From Ottelia alismoides (Eukaryota; Streptophyta; Magnoliopsida; Alismatales; Hydrocharitaceae): a stretch of 64,000 nt of DNA. The notes beneath the pieces are model-generated. The model did not search any database. It was not told where the DNA came from and saw only the letters and a list, made by a program, of their open reading frames with translations. Position 1 is the first letter of the stretch. Each line of letters begins with the position of its first letter. The translations under genes were made by a program, and so were the position numbers. Where the stretch lies: assembly GCA_037367405.1 (NCBI GenBank), contig JAZKJV010010526.1, positions 460,501-524,500 of the forward strand, in the 5' to 3' direction. Shown in pieces: positions 23,690 to 33,956 of this stretch.

Positions 23690-24181
23690 CAAACATCCTT
23701 CAAAACACCTTTGGGCACATCGCTTTTTCGACTCGTTTATGGTTAGCCCTGCCACTTACCTGTGGAGATCAAGCATAAGTCACTTTGGGCAGTTACTGAG
23801 TTATTATTTGATTATGTGAGTATGGGAGATCAGAGGAGAGCATAATTGGCAGCCTTGGAGAAGTTGCGAGATACAACCTTCTCAAGTAGCCTACAATATA
23901 AGGATAGAGTGAAGATATGGCATGATTCTCATATCAGCCATAAGCAGTTTGAGCCAAACTTGAGAGTATGGCTATTTGATGCTAGGTTAAGATTATTTCC
24001 AGAGAAATTATAGAGTAAATGGAAAGGACCATACCTGATCAGAAAGGTGCATGACAATGGTAGCATTGACATATCTGAGTTATCTTCTTAGTCCACCTTT
24101 CGAGTCAACGGTCAACGCCTGAAGACATATCTTGATCACGATCATGTGACCGTTGATGTTGCCCATATTAATTTTGTATGA
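23690..24181 (+). pseudogene. Integrase C-terminal part of an Athila-like Ty3/gypsy element
   Basis: One frame reads for 164 codons to a TGA, with four internal stops (TAG, TAA, TAG, TAG) and no frameshift. The protein shows family signatures in order: FKTPLG and FRLVYG near the start, then CHLPVEIKHKS, then LQYKDRVKIWHDSHI, ARLRLFPEKL, SKWKGPYLIRKVHDNG and FRVNGQRLKTYL at the end. These belong to the end of the integrase core and the C-terminal region of plant Athila/Tat integrases, which insert element DNA into the genome. The upstream protease, reverse transcriptase, RNase H and integrase core are missing, because LTR H sequence lies directly to the left. The element is dead. Identification of the family is firm; subgroup less so. 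Confidence 0.9.
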
Positions 24182-26426
24182 GATGTGTTCCTTGACTCAA
24201 ATCACCTGCATCTCATACCTGATATTCATTTCCAACTCGGCTCTGTATAGATCCATATTGTCTATATCACTCATTCATTTTGATTAATACCCCAGATCCA
24301 TCTTATGAATTTTCTATACATAGGATGCATTATATCCTAAGTATAGGTGGTATTATACATGTGATTATTCATTGTTCCATTACCTCTATTTTTGTTGCCT
24401 ATACTTAGGGATATCTTACTATGAGTATTGGGGAGGTAATGTTTTTACATTCTAGTCCTTGGTTATCCCCTTTTGTGTACAATCTTCTACAGTTAGGATT
24501 ACTTGATCCTAAGTATAGGAGGGATCACCGACTTCTATTGGTTTTGTTCTTTCATTCTCTCTGGTCATTGTAGTACAATATTCTTTTCACTTCTTTATAC
24601 CCAGCACGAGTTATGTCTTCCTTCATCGCTCTCTGATCACTCTGAGGATATCGTTCGAGCTAATTATGGGGGGCATCGTATATATTGTATATATACTTTA
24701 GCGATAATTCGTACTTTGTGTACGCTAATAATATGGTTATTACTCATAAAATTGAAAATAATTTGAAAAATATTTTCAAATATGTTTTGTAAAAGTTGTT
24801 TGTAAAAGCTATTGTAAAAGTTATTTTTGAACAAATTTTGTAAAAAAGTTTGTAAAAATGTTATGTTTGCAAAAAGATTTGTAAAATTATTTTCTGTATC
24901 AAAATTATGTATACTTTACAAAAAATTTTAAAATTGTGTGAAAATAAAATGTTTGCAAAAATAGTTGTAAAATTATTTGTAAATATTTGTAAAAATATTA
25001 TGAAAAAAAATTCAAAAAATGTTTGCAAAACGATTTTGTCACATGGGAAAGCCTATAGGGTATGAAAACCACTTGTATATATGTGTACATTAAAAAACCA
25101 TATTCTACCCCTAAATTCTTTTTACATTAATACCCTTAAAAAATAGATTAAGATCCTTTTATATATAAAACCTGTAACATACCCTTTTGAAAACTTTCCT
25201 TTCTTTGTCAAAAATACCTAAAAATTTGAAAAATCGAAAATTCCATAAAAAATTTGCATAGTTTGAAAATTTCCCACCAAAAAGAGTTTTTGTAAATATT
25301 TGCATGTGCATTCTTTAGGATCATGGTTGACATTTAAACTAGTCTAGAATAAAATTGAAGAATGTATCTTGGTCAATACCTTAATAAGTCCATAGCAACT
25401 TAATTCTTTGAGTCCAGTAAGCTATATTCACATGTCATCTTGATTAGCCTAAGCAGAACACTTAACAACACACGCATGACTCTCAGATACAATGGCTTGA
25501 CTTGGACATACACATTACATGTATCTCAACACAGATGAGGTGGTGAGGAGGCAGACTTCTTTGACTTTGAGTAGCATACGGGGGCAGTACATCTAAAAGG
25601 AACCTCCCATCCTCCTCTAGGGAGGGATGTGCACCTCAACCTTGTCTAGTAGCATTGAGGTCTAGCGACATTTTGATGTGGGTTGCAATAAAGCTTCAAA
25701 AAAGGGATAGTCCACTGGTTCAAGAAGAAAACTCTTTATGTACATGATGCACCTTGTAGATATGTTGTATATATGTCATAAAAAAGAAAAAATGTGCAAA
25801 AGTGCAAAAAATCCAAAAATGGAGACATGCCTAATTGAAAATAAAATGCCTACCGGAGTGTATATAGTGAATAAGCAATGCTTATGTATTTCACCGTCTC
25901 ATCTCAATGAAACATGCATCTAGAAACTTAGCTACACTGGTTAAGCTCCAAGGGATATGTGGCTACATTCGTCATGGTCAATTCTCTCCTTTTCCCCTCT
26001 TCTTGAGCTGGTTGTACTTGAACTTATAAGGGAATACCCCACTCCTCGAGGAAAGAGTTGCTAGACTGGGGGATTAAAGTTACCTTATTGAGGTAGATTG
26101 TTTCTTTGCCATTTTTGAGGTGGGAAGCTACATATCACTTACACAGTGCAAGGGAAGATACATAGTCATTAGAGTTTGCGTATGTAGATTTGTTCTGACC
26201 TGGTTGTTAAGGAGACCTGATAATAGAATGGTTGAATTTGAAGGTTGTTAAGTCTCAAACCTGATTCCCAATAAGGTTCTGCCAAATTAACTATCTAAGG
26301 GTCTGATTGAACTTCATACTCCAATTTTATGAATTTAAGATTAACAATCAACTTTGATTCTTCCTTTTTTTTCTTTTTTTTTCACTTCTTTTTCAAATAA
26401 GTGTTTGCTAAGGAACTAGCAAAGGT
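24182..26426 (+). mobile_element. 3' internal non-coding region of a gypsy element
   Basis: This links the integrase remnant to the polypurine tract and 3' LTR. It is the inverted homologue of 14,563-16,310. It lacks a long frame; an env-like gene is known from some Athila elements, but none is visible here. It holds repeated tracts of the form CCTAAGTATAGG plus purines at 24,336 and 24,508, and an inverted one at 24,398. An A/T-rich section with many 'tttgtaaaa' motifs spans 24,770-25,050. Confidence 0.7.
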
Positions 26427-26440
26427 AAAGTATGGGGGGA
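26427..26440 (+). promoter_or_regulatory. Polypurine tract before 3' LTR G
   Basis: AAAGTATGGGGGGA directly precedes TGATGAATC at 26,441. It matches the tract on the other strand at 14,563-14,577, which fixes the LTR start and the element orientation. Confidence 0.88.
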
Positions 26441-28380
26441 TGATGAATCTTTGATTCTCATTCTTTATTCTTTTTTTAGCTTTATCTTTTAGCAAACTAT
26501 AAATGTGTGTAAATGCAATAAACTATCACTTTGCATGTCCTTGTTAATATTGAATAATTAACACCTTTTTCCAAAAATATAAGAATAAAGATAAAAGAAA
26601 AAGGAATGATGTAATTATGTAATAAGTACAGACTGACCCAAACCCCGAGAGAAGATTAACCACAGACCTGATCGATAAGGAATAAAGTAGGGGGAGATAA
26701 GCTCCTTGCATATTCTTCCCTATGCATTCCATGTGCATATAATCTCTCTTATTTTACTCTTAAATAGAAAAGACCTCAAATAAATTATTTTTTAATAGAA
26801 TTTTACATAAAAGGTTTTCTAAATAATAAAAATACTTGTAAAATAAATTGGTGTATATAATACAAATAACACCACTCATGAAAAGCCACAAAATAAGGAC
26901 ACATATCAATTCCAGCTCCATATGAACTCAAATTCTTCCAAAATCACCTTGATTGGATTCTAAATCAAATTATCTTTCAAACGAAGGTTATTTCCATATA
27001 TTTTGGAGTTACGAGGAAAAATTGGCTTTTTGTGGTGCATAGTAGTCATATAGTACCTATACATGTAAATATGTATATTTAATTATTTTAATTTTTAATT
27101 ATGCATATTGTATTTTAAACACTTGTGTAAACTCTTAATAATAAAATAAAAATAAAATAAAAATTAGAAAATAAAAAATAAAAAATAAAATAAAAACAAG
27201 ATCAAAAGTTCGTTGTACAAAAGCCATACTTGTGTATATGTATATAATACATATTTATTTAATACTTTTATTTAATTTATAAAAATTAAATAAAAATAAT
27301 TTTTAACTCCTCAAATTATGTTGTAAATAAATAAAATATAAAATAAAGAATATTTGTATAAAAATAATAAAATAAAAATAAAATAATAAAATATATAGGT
27401 ATACTATACATGTACTGAATACTCTATATTGTATATATTGTATATGTAATTTCATAAAAATAATTAAAAATCACCAAAAAATAGCTTGAAAAATAATAAA
27501 CATTTTCCATTTTTACCATTTTTATTTAAAATTCATTTACTATTTATTTTTATTATTCTTTGATTTATTTATTCTGAATTTTTGAATTGGTTAACTCAGG
27601 TCCATTGACCTGGGTCAACCTACCTCCTTCAGACCCGATAACCTCATTGCCAGATCGGATTTCTTCCCTTTTTCAAGGTCGGGTCTGACCACCATTGCCC
27701 TCGATTCATGCGATCGATCCTTCTCCTAGAATCTATGATCCTCACGGATCCTTAGAAGGAGTCGGATCTTCCTAGGGTTCTGTGCTTCCATTTGATTCTT
27801 CCAGACCCTGGGAATCCCTATAAGTACTCTCCTCTGCCACCCTTGCCTCGCAGCTCGTTCCTCGTACCACCTTCCTCCATTTGCAAATCCATGATTATGA
27901 TAGGGTCCGTTTGGAATCTTCCGGAGCTCGATTTAGTGGTCGGTCATACGTTTCTCATACGTAGTCGGAGTTCCTTTGTCGCGTGCAACCTCCCAGGTCT
28001 TCCACAACCCGATCGAGGCCACAACCTCACCTTCCTCTCCGCCTGATGTCATTGAGTTCATCATAAGCTCCAAGTAGCCTCTACTCCTTTTGCATTTCCT
28101 CTTCCATTTAGATTCAGTCATTTCTTCTGTCGTATGTACTTTATCTCCAGCCATCGCCACCAGAGACCCATACTCCACTTCACCCGCATTGATCGACTTC
28201 TCGACTAACCTAAATCCTTCACATGCAACCTGACCACCTACATCATGCTCAATCAGAGCGGGATTAGGAGAGATCTTCTCCCCCATTCCTGCCAGAGATC
28301 ACCAGAGCGCTCCACCGCCGCTTCGTTCTTTTGCAGCTGCTAATAACCACAGCTGAGGGTTTGCCTTCAAGCCGAAATCA
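26441..28380 (+). mobile_element. 3' LTR G of the plus-strand gypsy element, truncated on the right
   Basis: It starts TGATGAATCTTTGATTCTCA. The segment at 26,905-27,030 ('ctccatatgaactcaaattc') matches, in reverse, the U3 of the element A LTR near 3,660-3,790. A TATA-like CTATAAGTAC lies at 27,818 followed by a GC-rich block to about 28,350. The U5 part is absent; copia sequence begins at about 28,380, so the copia element or a deletion cut it. Short frames at 27,792-28,286 on both strands follow base composition. Confidence 0.72.
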
Positions 28381-28384
28381 CCTT

Positions 28385-28705
28385 TATAGGTATTGACTTC
28401 CATCTTGTAGATGTAAAATTCAAGTTTTGTATCTATAGTTAGCAATATTCTGATAAGTTTAAGCATGGTCACGTGAGAGCAAGTCTCATCGAAAGAGATG
28501 TCCTCTCTTCGTGTGTATCTTGTGGATATGAACCGTGCTTTGAAAACCTCTACCTTCTCATCAGGTTCCCTCTTTATCTTGAAGATCCATTTACACCTTA
28601 ATGGGTCTTACCATATTGGTGGATCCTCGAGGGTTTATATACAACACTTGTACATGAAGTCTTATTTAGACTTTATTGCTAACGTTCATCTTTCCATGTC
28701 ATAAT
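28385..28705 (-). pseudogene. Copia reverse transcriptase fragment
   Basis: Translating the minus strand piecewise shows the start of the Ty1/copia reverse transcriptase region. A KWIFKIKREPDEKVEVFKAR-type segment is followed by RREDISFDETCS and HVTMLKLIRILLTI, then KMEVNT near the left end. In intact copia elements this region leads to the catalytic YVDD box, which is cut off here. Stops and a lost Cys or Arg codon break the frame. The matching region in element 2 is 51,985-52,320. Confidence 0.85.
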
Positions 28706-30584
28706 AATTGGAAACTTCATCAAATGAAGTCAGATCATTGTTAGACTTAACTGACACATGGAATCCATCATCAAACTCGTTTGAAGAGATATGAGTGTTT
28801 CATCTTTGATTGTCCTTTTACTTTCCTATTTCAGGAGCCTCATTATCTTCTCATGATGAAATGAGTTCCTTCACTTCATTTTCATCTTGATTCTCCAAAA
28901 AGTCATCCTATAAGAATCATATACTTAGAGATGATATCTTTTAAGAATCTCAAGGTCATAAAGTAGGTATCCAATACCATCCTTTATATTCCTAATGAAG
29001 TAGCAGTCTTTGGTGCTAAATTCCAAATTACTTGCATGGAACCTAATATATTGTAGTCTCTACTACATATACACTTGGAAATTAAGATGTAATTATGCTA
29101 AGAGCCATCATTGATCAAATCATGTCACACATGATCCAATTATATCTCCCTACAACTCTATTGAGTTAAAGTGTATAGGAGGAGTGAGATAGGAATGACA
29201 TTCCTTTGTCAATAAGGTATTCATTAAATTAATCTAATAGGTACTTGCTACCTAGATTAAATCATATTCATTTCATCTTCCTTTAAACTTTGGTTCTAAA
29301 CCAAAATTGTAAAATCTTTGAACATTTCAAAGCTTTCTAAGGTGAAGGAAGAAATCACAAATAATCATCAAATGATATCACAAATCATTCATTATTATTA
29401 TGATAGAGATTATCCATATATATCAATACGTATGACATCTTGAATACCTTGGCGTATTACACTATTCCCAAAGAAGGGTGCATTGGACATTTTTCTTTGA
29501 ATACAATATTCACAAGTATATAAGATTTGAAATTTCAAACATTATAAAGTTTCATATCTTACTAGTCTTTGATTTCATCAACAGACTTATGCACAAGGTT
29601 TGATGCTAGATCATTGTCAAATGATCTTCATCCCCCTATTAATCTCTAAAGGTTTAATTTTCAATATTAGAAATGTTAATGAACCATTCATTAATTTTCT
29701 AATTTGGTAGAGTCCTCCAGATGTCAGATTACTATCTGAAATATATTAATCATAACTCTTTATGATAGGTCTATTCCAAAATTCATGTTTATTTCCAGCA
29801 CATGGAAATAAACTATGAGTGTATTCTAATATCTAGTTCATAGAGGCATTCTCTAAGACTAAAGGCTCACCCACTGAAATATGAAGTCATTTTATACAAT
29901 AGAGATTGTTGGAACCATTGCATCAATATGCATGTGGATGACTATTAAACCTTGTGATCAAATTTTCTAGTATTCTAAAACATATGTAACCAATTGCAAG
30001 TGTTATTAGAAGAATGAGATACAATTATCAGACTTTGATCTTATCAAATAAGAAAGTCAATTTCAATGATTATATGTAGATTATTCCGATGCACTATCCG
30101 AGTCATTCTCTAAATATTTTAGATAGTCTAGATAGTCATACTATCCATACATCGGCTTGTTGTAGTATGGGCATTCATCCAACTCTTTGGATGTCATATG
30201 TGTGGAAACCATAAAAGTACAGTCAACTCTTTGACTTTCCTTCTAACTTGGGTCTGACCCATGCTTCCATTGCGCTCCTTTCATCTATAAACAACCATTG
30301 CTTAAGACAAAGGATCTCTTCTGTCAAATTCAAAAGATTTCAATATGAAATTAGATCTCTACAAGGCGACAAATCATAAAATGTAGCCTTAACCCCTATC
30401 TTGGATATATATATATATAATCTGAATATTGATACAATTCTTTTCATTATACTTTATTTTGTAGTACTTCAATAAATCTTGCTTTGTTTTGATTCTTTTA
30501 TTTAGTTCAAACCTATTTTCGATTTATTTTTTAAATATTTATTTCAATTTAATATTGAAATTTTAATAAAATAAAGGAGTCTTT

Positions 30585-30692
30585 TTGTCTCGTTATCAAG
30601 GACCTCATTTCAAAAAAATATGCCTCTAGGGTCTTTAATGGGACTAATTAGTAAAAGACCTAGATCCGGAAGTGATCTGAAAAACTAATCAA
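30585..30692 (+). pseudogene. rps4: Plastid rps4 5' fragment
   Basis: The text after 'ataaaggagtctttt' encodes SRYQGPHFKKI and then, with in-frame stops, a region matching LGAL-GLT-KRPRAGSDL of plastid ribosomal protein S4. The initiating ATG reads TTG. The match ends at about 30,692, where trnV intron-like sequence begins on the other strand. The upstream stretch (about 30,347-30,584) is AT-rich and plausibly the native rps4 5' flank. In the plastid the protein is an early-assembly component of the 30S subunit; this copy is non-functional. Confidence 0.85.
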
Positions 30693-30912
30693 TGATGGGT
30701 TCTGTTTCACATTGACACTAAAATTCGCGTCGAAATCAGATTGAACCACAAATAAATATTTATCAAGCTATTGTTCTCTTATTCTTTAGAATCCATGGAG
30801 TAAGACATTGATTTCTCAATAAGATCAAATATACTGATTGCATAATGGTCTTCCTTGAAAAGCATAGGTGCACGTGTAAACAAGTTGCTCTACCTAATTG
30901 AGCTATATCTCT
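30693..30912 (-). pseudogene. trnV-UAC: Plastid trnV-UAC 5' exon and start of its group II intron
   Basis: Positions 30,912-30,874 on the minus strand match the 39-base 5' exon of plastid tRNA-Val(UAC) with a few substitutions, including the D-arm 'tagctcaattaggtagagc' and the anticodon stretch ending GTTTACAC. The sequence then runs straight into GTGCACCTATG, the group II intron start. About 180 bases of intron-like sequence follow. The 3' exon is absent. The exon match is clear; the intron extent is by recall and less sure. Confidence 0.82.
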
Positions 30913-30928
30913 TGTCGTAGATATCTTA

Positions 30929-31110
30929 GCATGCTCCAGAACATCAACCATTATACCCGCAATGATAGGCCATACAATTTCTATTCATAATGGAAAAGAA
31001 CATTTACCCATTTATATAACAGATTGTATGGTAGGTCATAAATTGGGAGAATTTCCACACACTCAGATTTTTGGTAGACATGTAAAAACGATAATAAATC
31101 TCACCGTTAA
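30929..31110 (+). pseudogene. rps19: Plastid rps19 3' part with one frameshift
   Basis: The frame encodes [20 protein letters not shown], then a segment with HLPIYITD and MVGHKLGEF, which is plastid ribosomal protein S19. About the first 35 residues are missing. A one-base loss near 31,087 (AAAAACG where the plastid gene has one more A) shifts the frame; the original stop TAA is recognisable at 31,108-31,110. One Arg of the ITDR motif is Cys. In the plastid the protein sits in the 30S head; this copy is not functional. Confidence 0.92.
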
Positions 31111-31531
31111 TTCTTTTTTTATTTTAATTTCTACTAAAATAATAATATATATAAGAGTACAAATATAAAAAAAATAAATAAATATAATCAAAAGTTTAAA
31201 GTAATAAAAAATAAAAAAAATAAATTATTAATAATAATAAACTAATAGTTAATAAAAAATATAATTAAATAATATACAAAATATATATATTAAGTTAAGA
31301 AGTTAAGTATTAACGATTTATATTAAGTGGAATAATGGTTATTTAAGTAGAGTAATAATAGAATAAAAATAATAGAATAATATCTCATCATCCATTGGTT
31401 GGGGTAACGAACCTTATGATAAACAAGATCTCGAATAGATCGGGCACAGAAGTCAAAGTTTTAGCTCAACATATACATATGTTTGTTTTCAAAGCCTGAA
31501 GAGTAATTGATCAAATTCACAGGCGTTCCTA

Positions 31532-31663
31532 TGTCCCTTGGCCCGTAGGTTATGGTACAAGGTTAGAATTCTAGCTCTTCTAGAGTGGTATCTCACTGAT
31601 GGCTCGACCCCCCAGAAGGAGGCCTTCTTTGCCTTCCACCTAAGATGCACAGGAAAGGCCCAA
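31532..31663 (-). pseudogene. rrn23: Plastid rrn23 (23S rRNA) fragment
   Basis: On the minus strand about 130 bases match plastid 23S rRNA, recognisable by 'gcatcttaggtggaaggc', 'gagccatcagtgagatacca' and 'gagctagaattctaacctt'. A few substitutions and deletions are present. It ends at the right edge of the insert, where copia sequence resumes. It is too short to act as rRNA. Confidence 0.9.
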
Positions 31664-33941
31664 GAGTATTTAAACATTTATGCATGCTTCATTTAATTCG
31701 TACAATATGAATATTATAAAGATTCGTGAATGACTAGAGTATAGATAATAGAATGATGACACTCATCGTATCTATATCCATCTAAACTCTAAAAAAACTT
31801 TGGTTCAAGTCGGTACTCAAACTTTTTTGAATACGTCATCTCTAATAGAGCCACTATTCTACATGATGTAGTGAACCATGTAATTCATGATTAAATATCG
31901 AGTGCACATATGTTTGCCAGAACATCTTCTTTGATTTTTCTAAGGATTATTTGATAATTACAATCATCATCGACATGATACTTCCAAAGCACACTCTATG
32001 AGAGATCAAGACTATAAAGACATACAAACTCTAGGTTGTTGTCCAATTCATTTAATTGTCATTCCTCATTATTATGAGGAAACTTGCACATTGCAACCAC
32101 ATACATTATGTGTCAAACTGCAAGTACAATATCTTAATCATGGATCCAATCCATGGATCCATGATATTTTAATGGTTATCATTGAGTATAGTAGTAAGTG
32201 GGTTTAATGATGATTATCTGAAATAAGAAATTTGCATATATATATATATATACATATTTTACTTTGATTTAAGAAATTTTATCAAAGTTGTCCTACCTTG
32301 TCAACACTGAAAGTTCATTACCTTATTTACTTTCAATGTAAGAGATATACTTACCAATATATCTCAATCAAGATCTAGGATCTCCTTACCTATCTTTGTT
32401 ACATCCCAATAATATGAGAACTTGCAACTTGGATAAAAAGAAGCAGAAACTCATTCCGCCTTGCAAGTCCAACTTGCATTCCCAATTTCATCTTTAACAC
32501 CCGACCCACCACCCCAAGATGATGTTGACCTGTCGTTAATTGAACCAACCATCAACATGATTAGAACTCACTATGCGCAATACAATATTGCCCCAATAAT
32601 ATGAGGACTCGATATTGGGGTCATTACGCATATGTCCTTACTCTTTAGAGAAGCAAAGAGCCAGATCTAGATGCGCATGTATACAAGAGCTGCCACTTCA
32701 GACAAGTAGCTCCTACATACAATCCCTGGTGACGGATCCCTTCACCTTGACGGGAGACCATGGATGTAACTTATGTGATCCTCCATATCATATTCAAATT
32801 CTAATTAATTATTATGAATCATATTCACATAATTAATACTTTTAAGGAAAATACTATTATATTCATAATAGAGAGTTTAGTTTTAATTGGATCTAATTAA
32901 TTTAATCATATTAAATCAATTATTAATCCAATCAATCAACTAATAAATAAATTTCTATTGTTACTTGAAGGATGGTATAATCTCAGAATACGTATTATTC
33001 AAATTTTAATAATTAGAAAAAATACATCATGATCGATTCAAGCATTATATTTTCCTTACCCGATGTCATGGACACTATCGACTGGAGTGGGACAGACCAC
33101 TTACGGAGCAACATGCTACCCCAATGCTTCCCGACTAGACACCATATCCACCTCAGGACAAGATAATACGATTTAATCATTTTGTGTTTAAGATTATAAT
33201 CGGTCTTTCAACTGAAGTTATACCATATAATATTACCAAAACCATTTTTTATTAATATTATAATAAGATTTGCTAAATAATTCCCCAATCCCATTCAAGC
33301 AACTATGTTTGTTGGAATTGTTGTAAGCAATTTGTGATCTAGATCAAATCTAATCTATTGTGGTTAAGGCAATGTCATTTAAGGAAATAATCATCATGAA
33401 ATTTATCAAAAATATTTGTCAATAATTATTTTAGACAATTAACCATTAATTTCTACTAGTTGATTAAATGACAATCACAAGGTTCTTGATTTGGAAAGTA
33501 ATTTCAGCAGTGACCCCTGCTTACTAAAATTAGCATAACTCAATCAATTTAAATCTAAATTATGCAAAATAAGTTTACAAAGTTTACTAATTTGATTCGT
33601 AACAGAACCCATGTTATATTCATACATTTAAAGGTGAATCAAAATTGTGGTTAACTCTTTAAACACGTCATAATTCGTATTCTGAAAGAGTGGATAATGT
33701 TCACTAAAAAGGTCATAACTTGAGCAAATAGATTCCAAATCGTGCAAACTCAAGTCCCATGATTTCAATATTTAATGGAGAACATTATTCAAAAGATAAT
33801 TTCATGTTTAAATACTTTTAAACATGGTGAAAAAATCACACAAAACTTGGATGCGCAAACAAAATGCGATAAAACATCACACAACCAAAATTTCCCAAGT
33901 CATCTTAGGTTTATGGATCATATCCAAAACCTCTGACTTAT

Positions 33942-33954
33942 GACTCTGATAACA
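33942..33954 (-). promoter_or_regulatory. Primer-binding site of copia element 1
   Basis: On the minus strand it reads TGTTATCAGAGTC two bases after the LTR end. The standard plant copia site is TGGTATCAGAGC, complementary to the 3' end of initiator tRNA-Met. Confidence 0.85.
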
Positions 33955-33956
33955 CT

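Larger units (their letters stand above)
30347..31662. other. Composite plastid-derived insert inside copia element 1
   Basis: The copia sequence runs to 'atttcaatat' (30,346) and resumes at 'gagtatttaaacattta' (31,663). In element 2 these two points are adjacent (53,950-53,970), so about 1.3 kb was added here. The added DNA holds recognisable plastid pieces in this order: rps4 start (+), trnV-UAC 5' half (-), rps19 3' part (+), an AT-rich stretch, then an rrn23 segment (-). These genes lie far apart in a normal plastome, so the insert was assembled from several fragments before or during capture. The piece at 31,381-31,531 is not identified. Confidence 0.85.
28706..33941 (-). mobile_element. 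Decayed gag/integrase region of copia element 1
   Basis: This parallels 52,321-56,215 of element 2 nearly throughout. Examples: 'gctcctttcatctataaacaa' at 30,270 and 53,881, and 'gaggaaacttgcacattgcaac' at 32,078 and 54,370. No frame survives beyond about 75 codons. Integrase-like traces exist on the minus strand but are too broken to delimit. The extra plastid-derived segment is listed separately. Confidence 0.75.

Noticed and set aside
30585..31663. Possible contig mix-up with real plastid genome
   Set aside because: The fragments are short, mutated and rearranged, and are framed on both sides by copia sequence collinear with the sister element.
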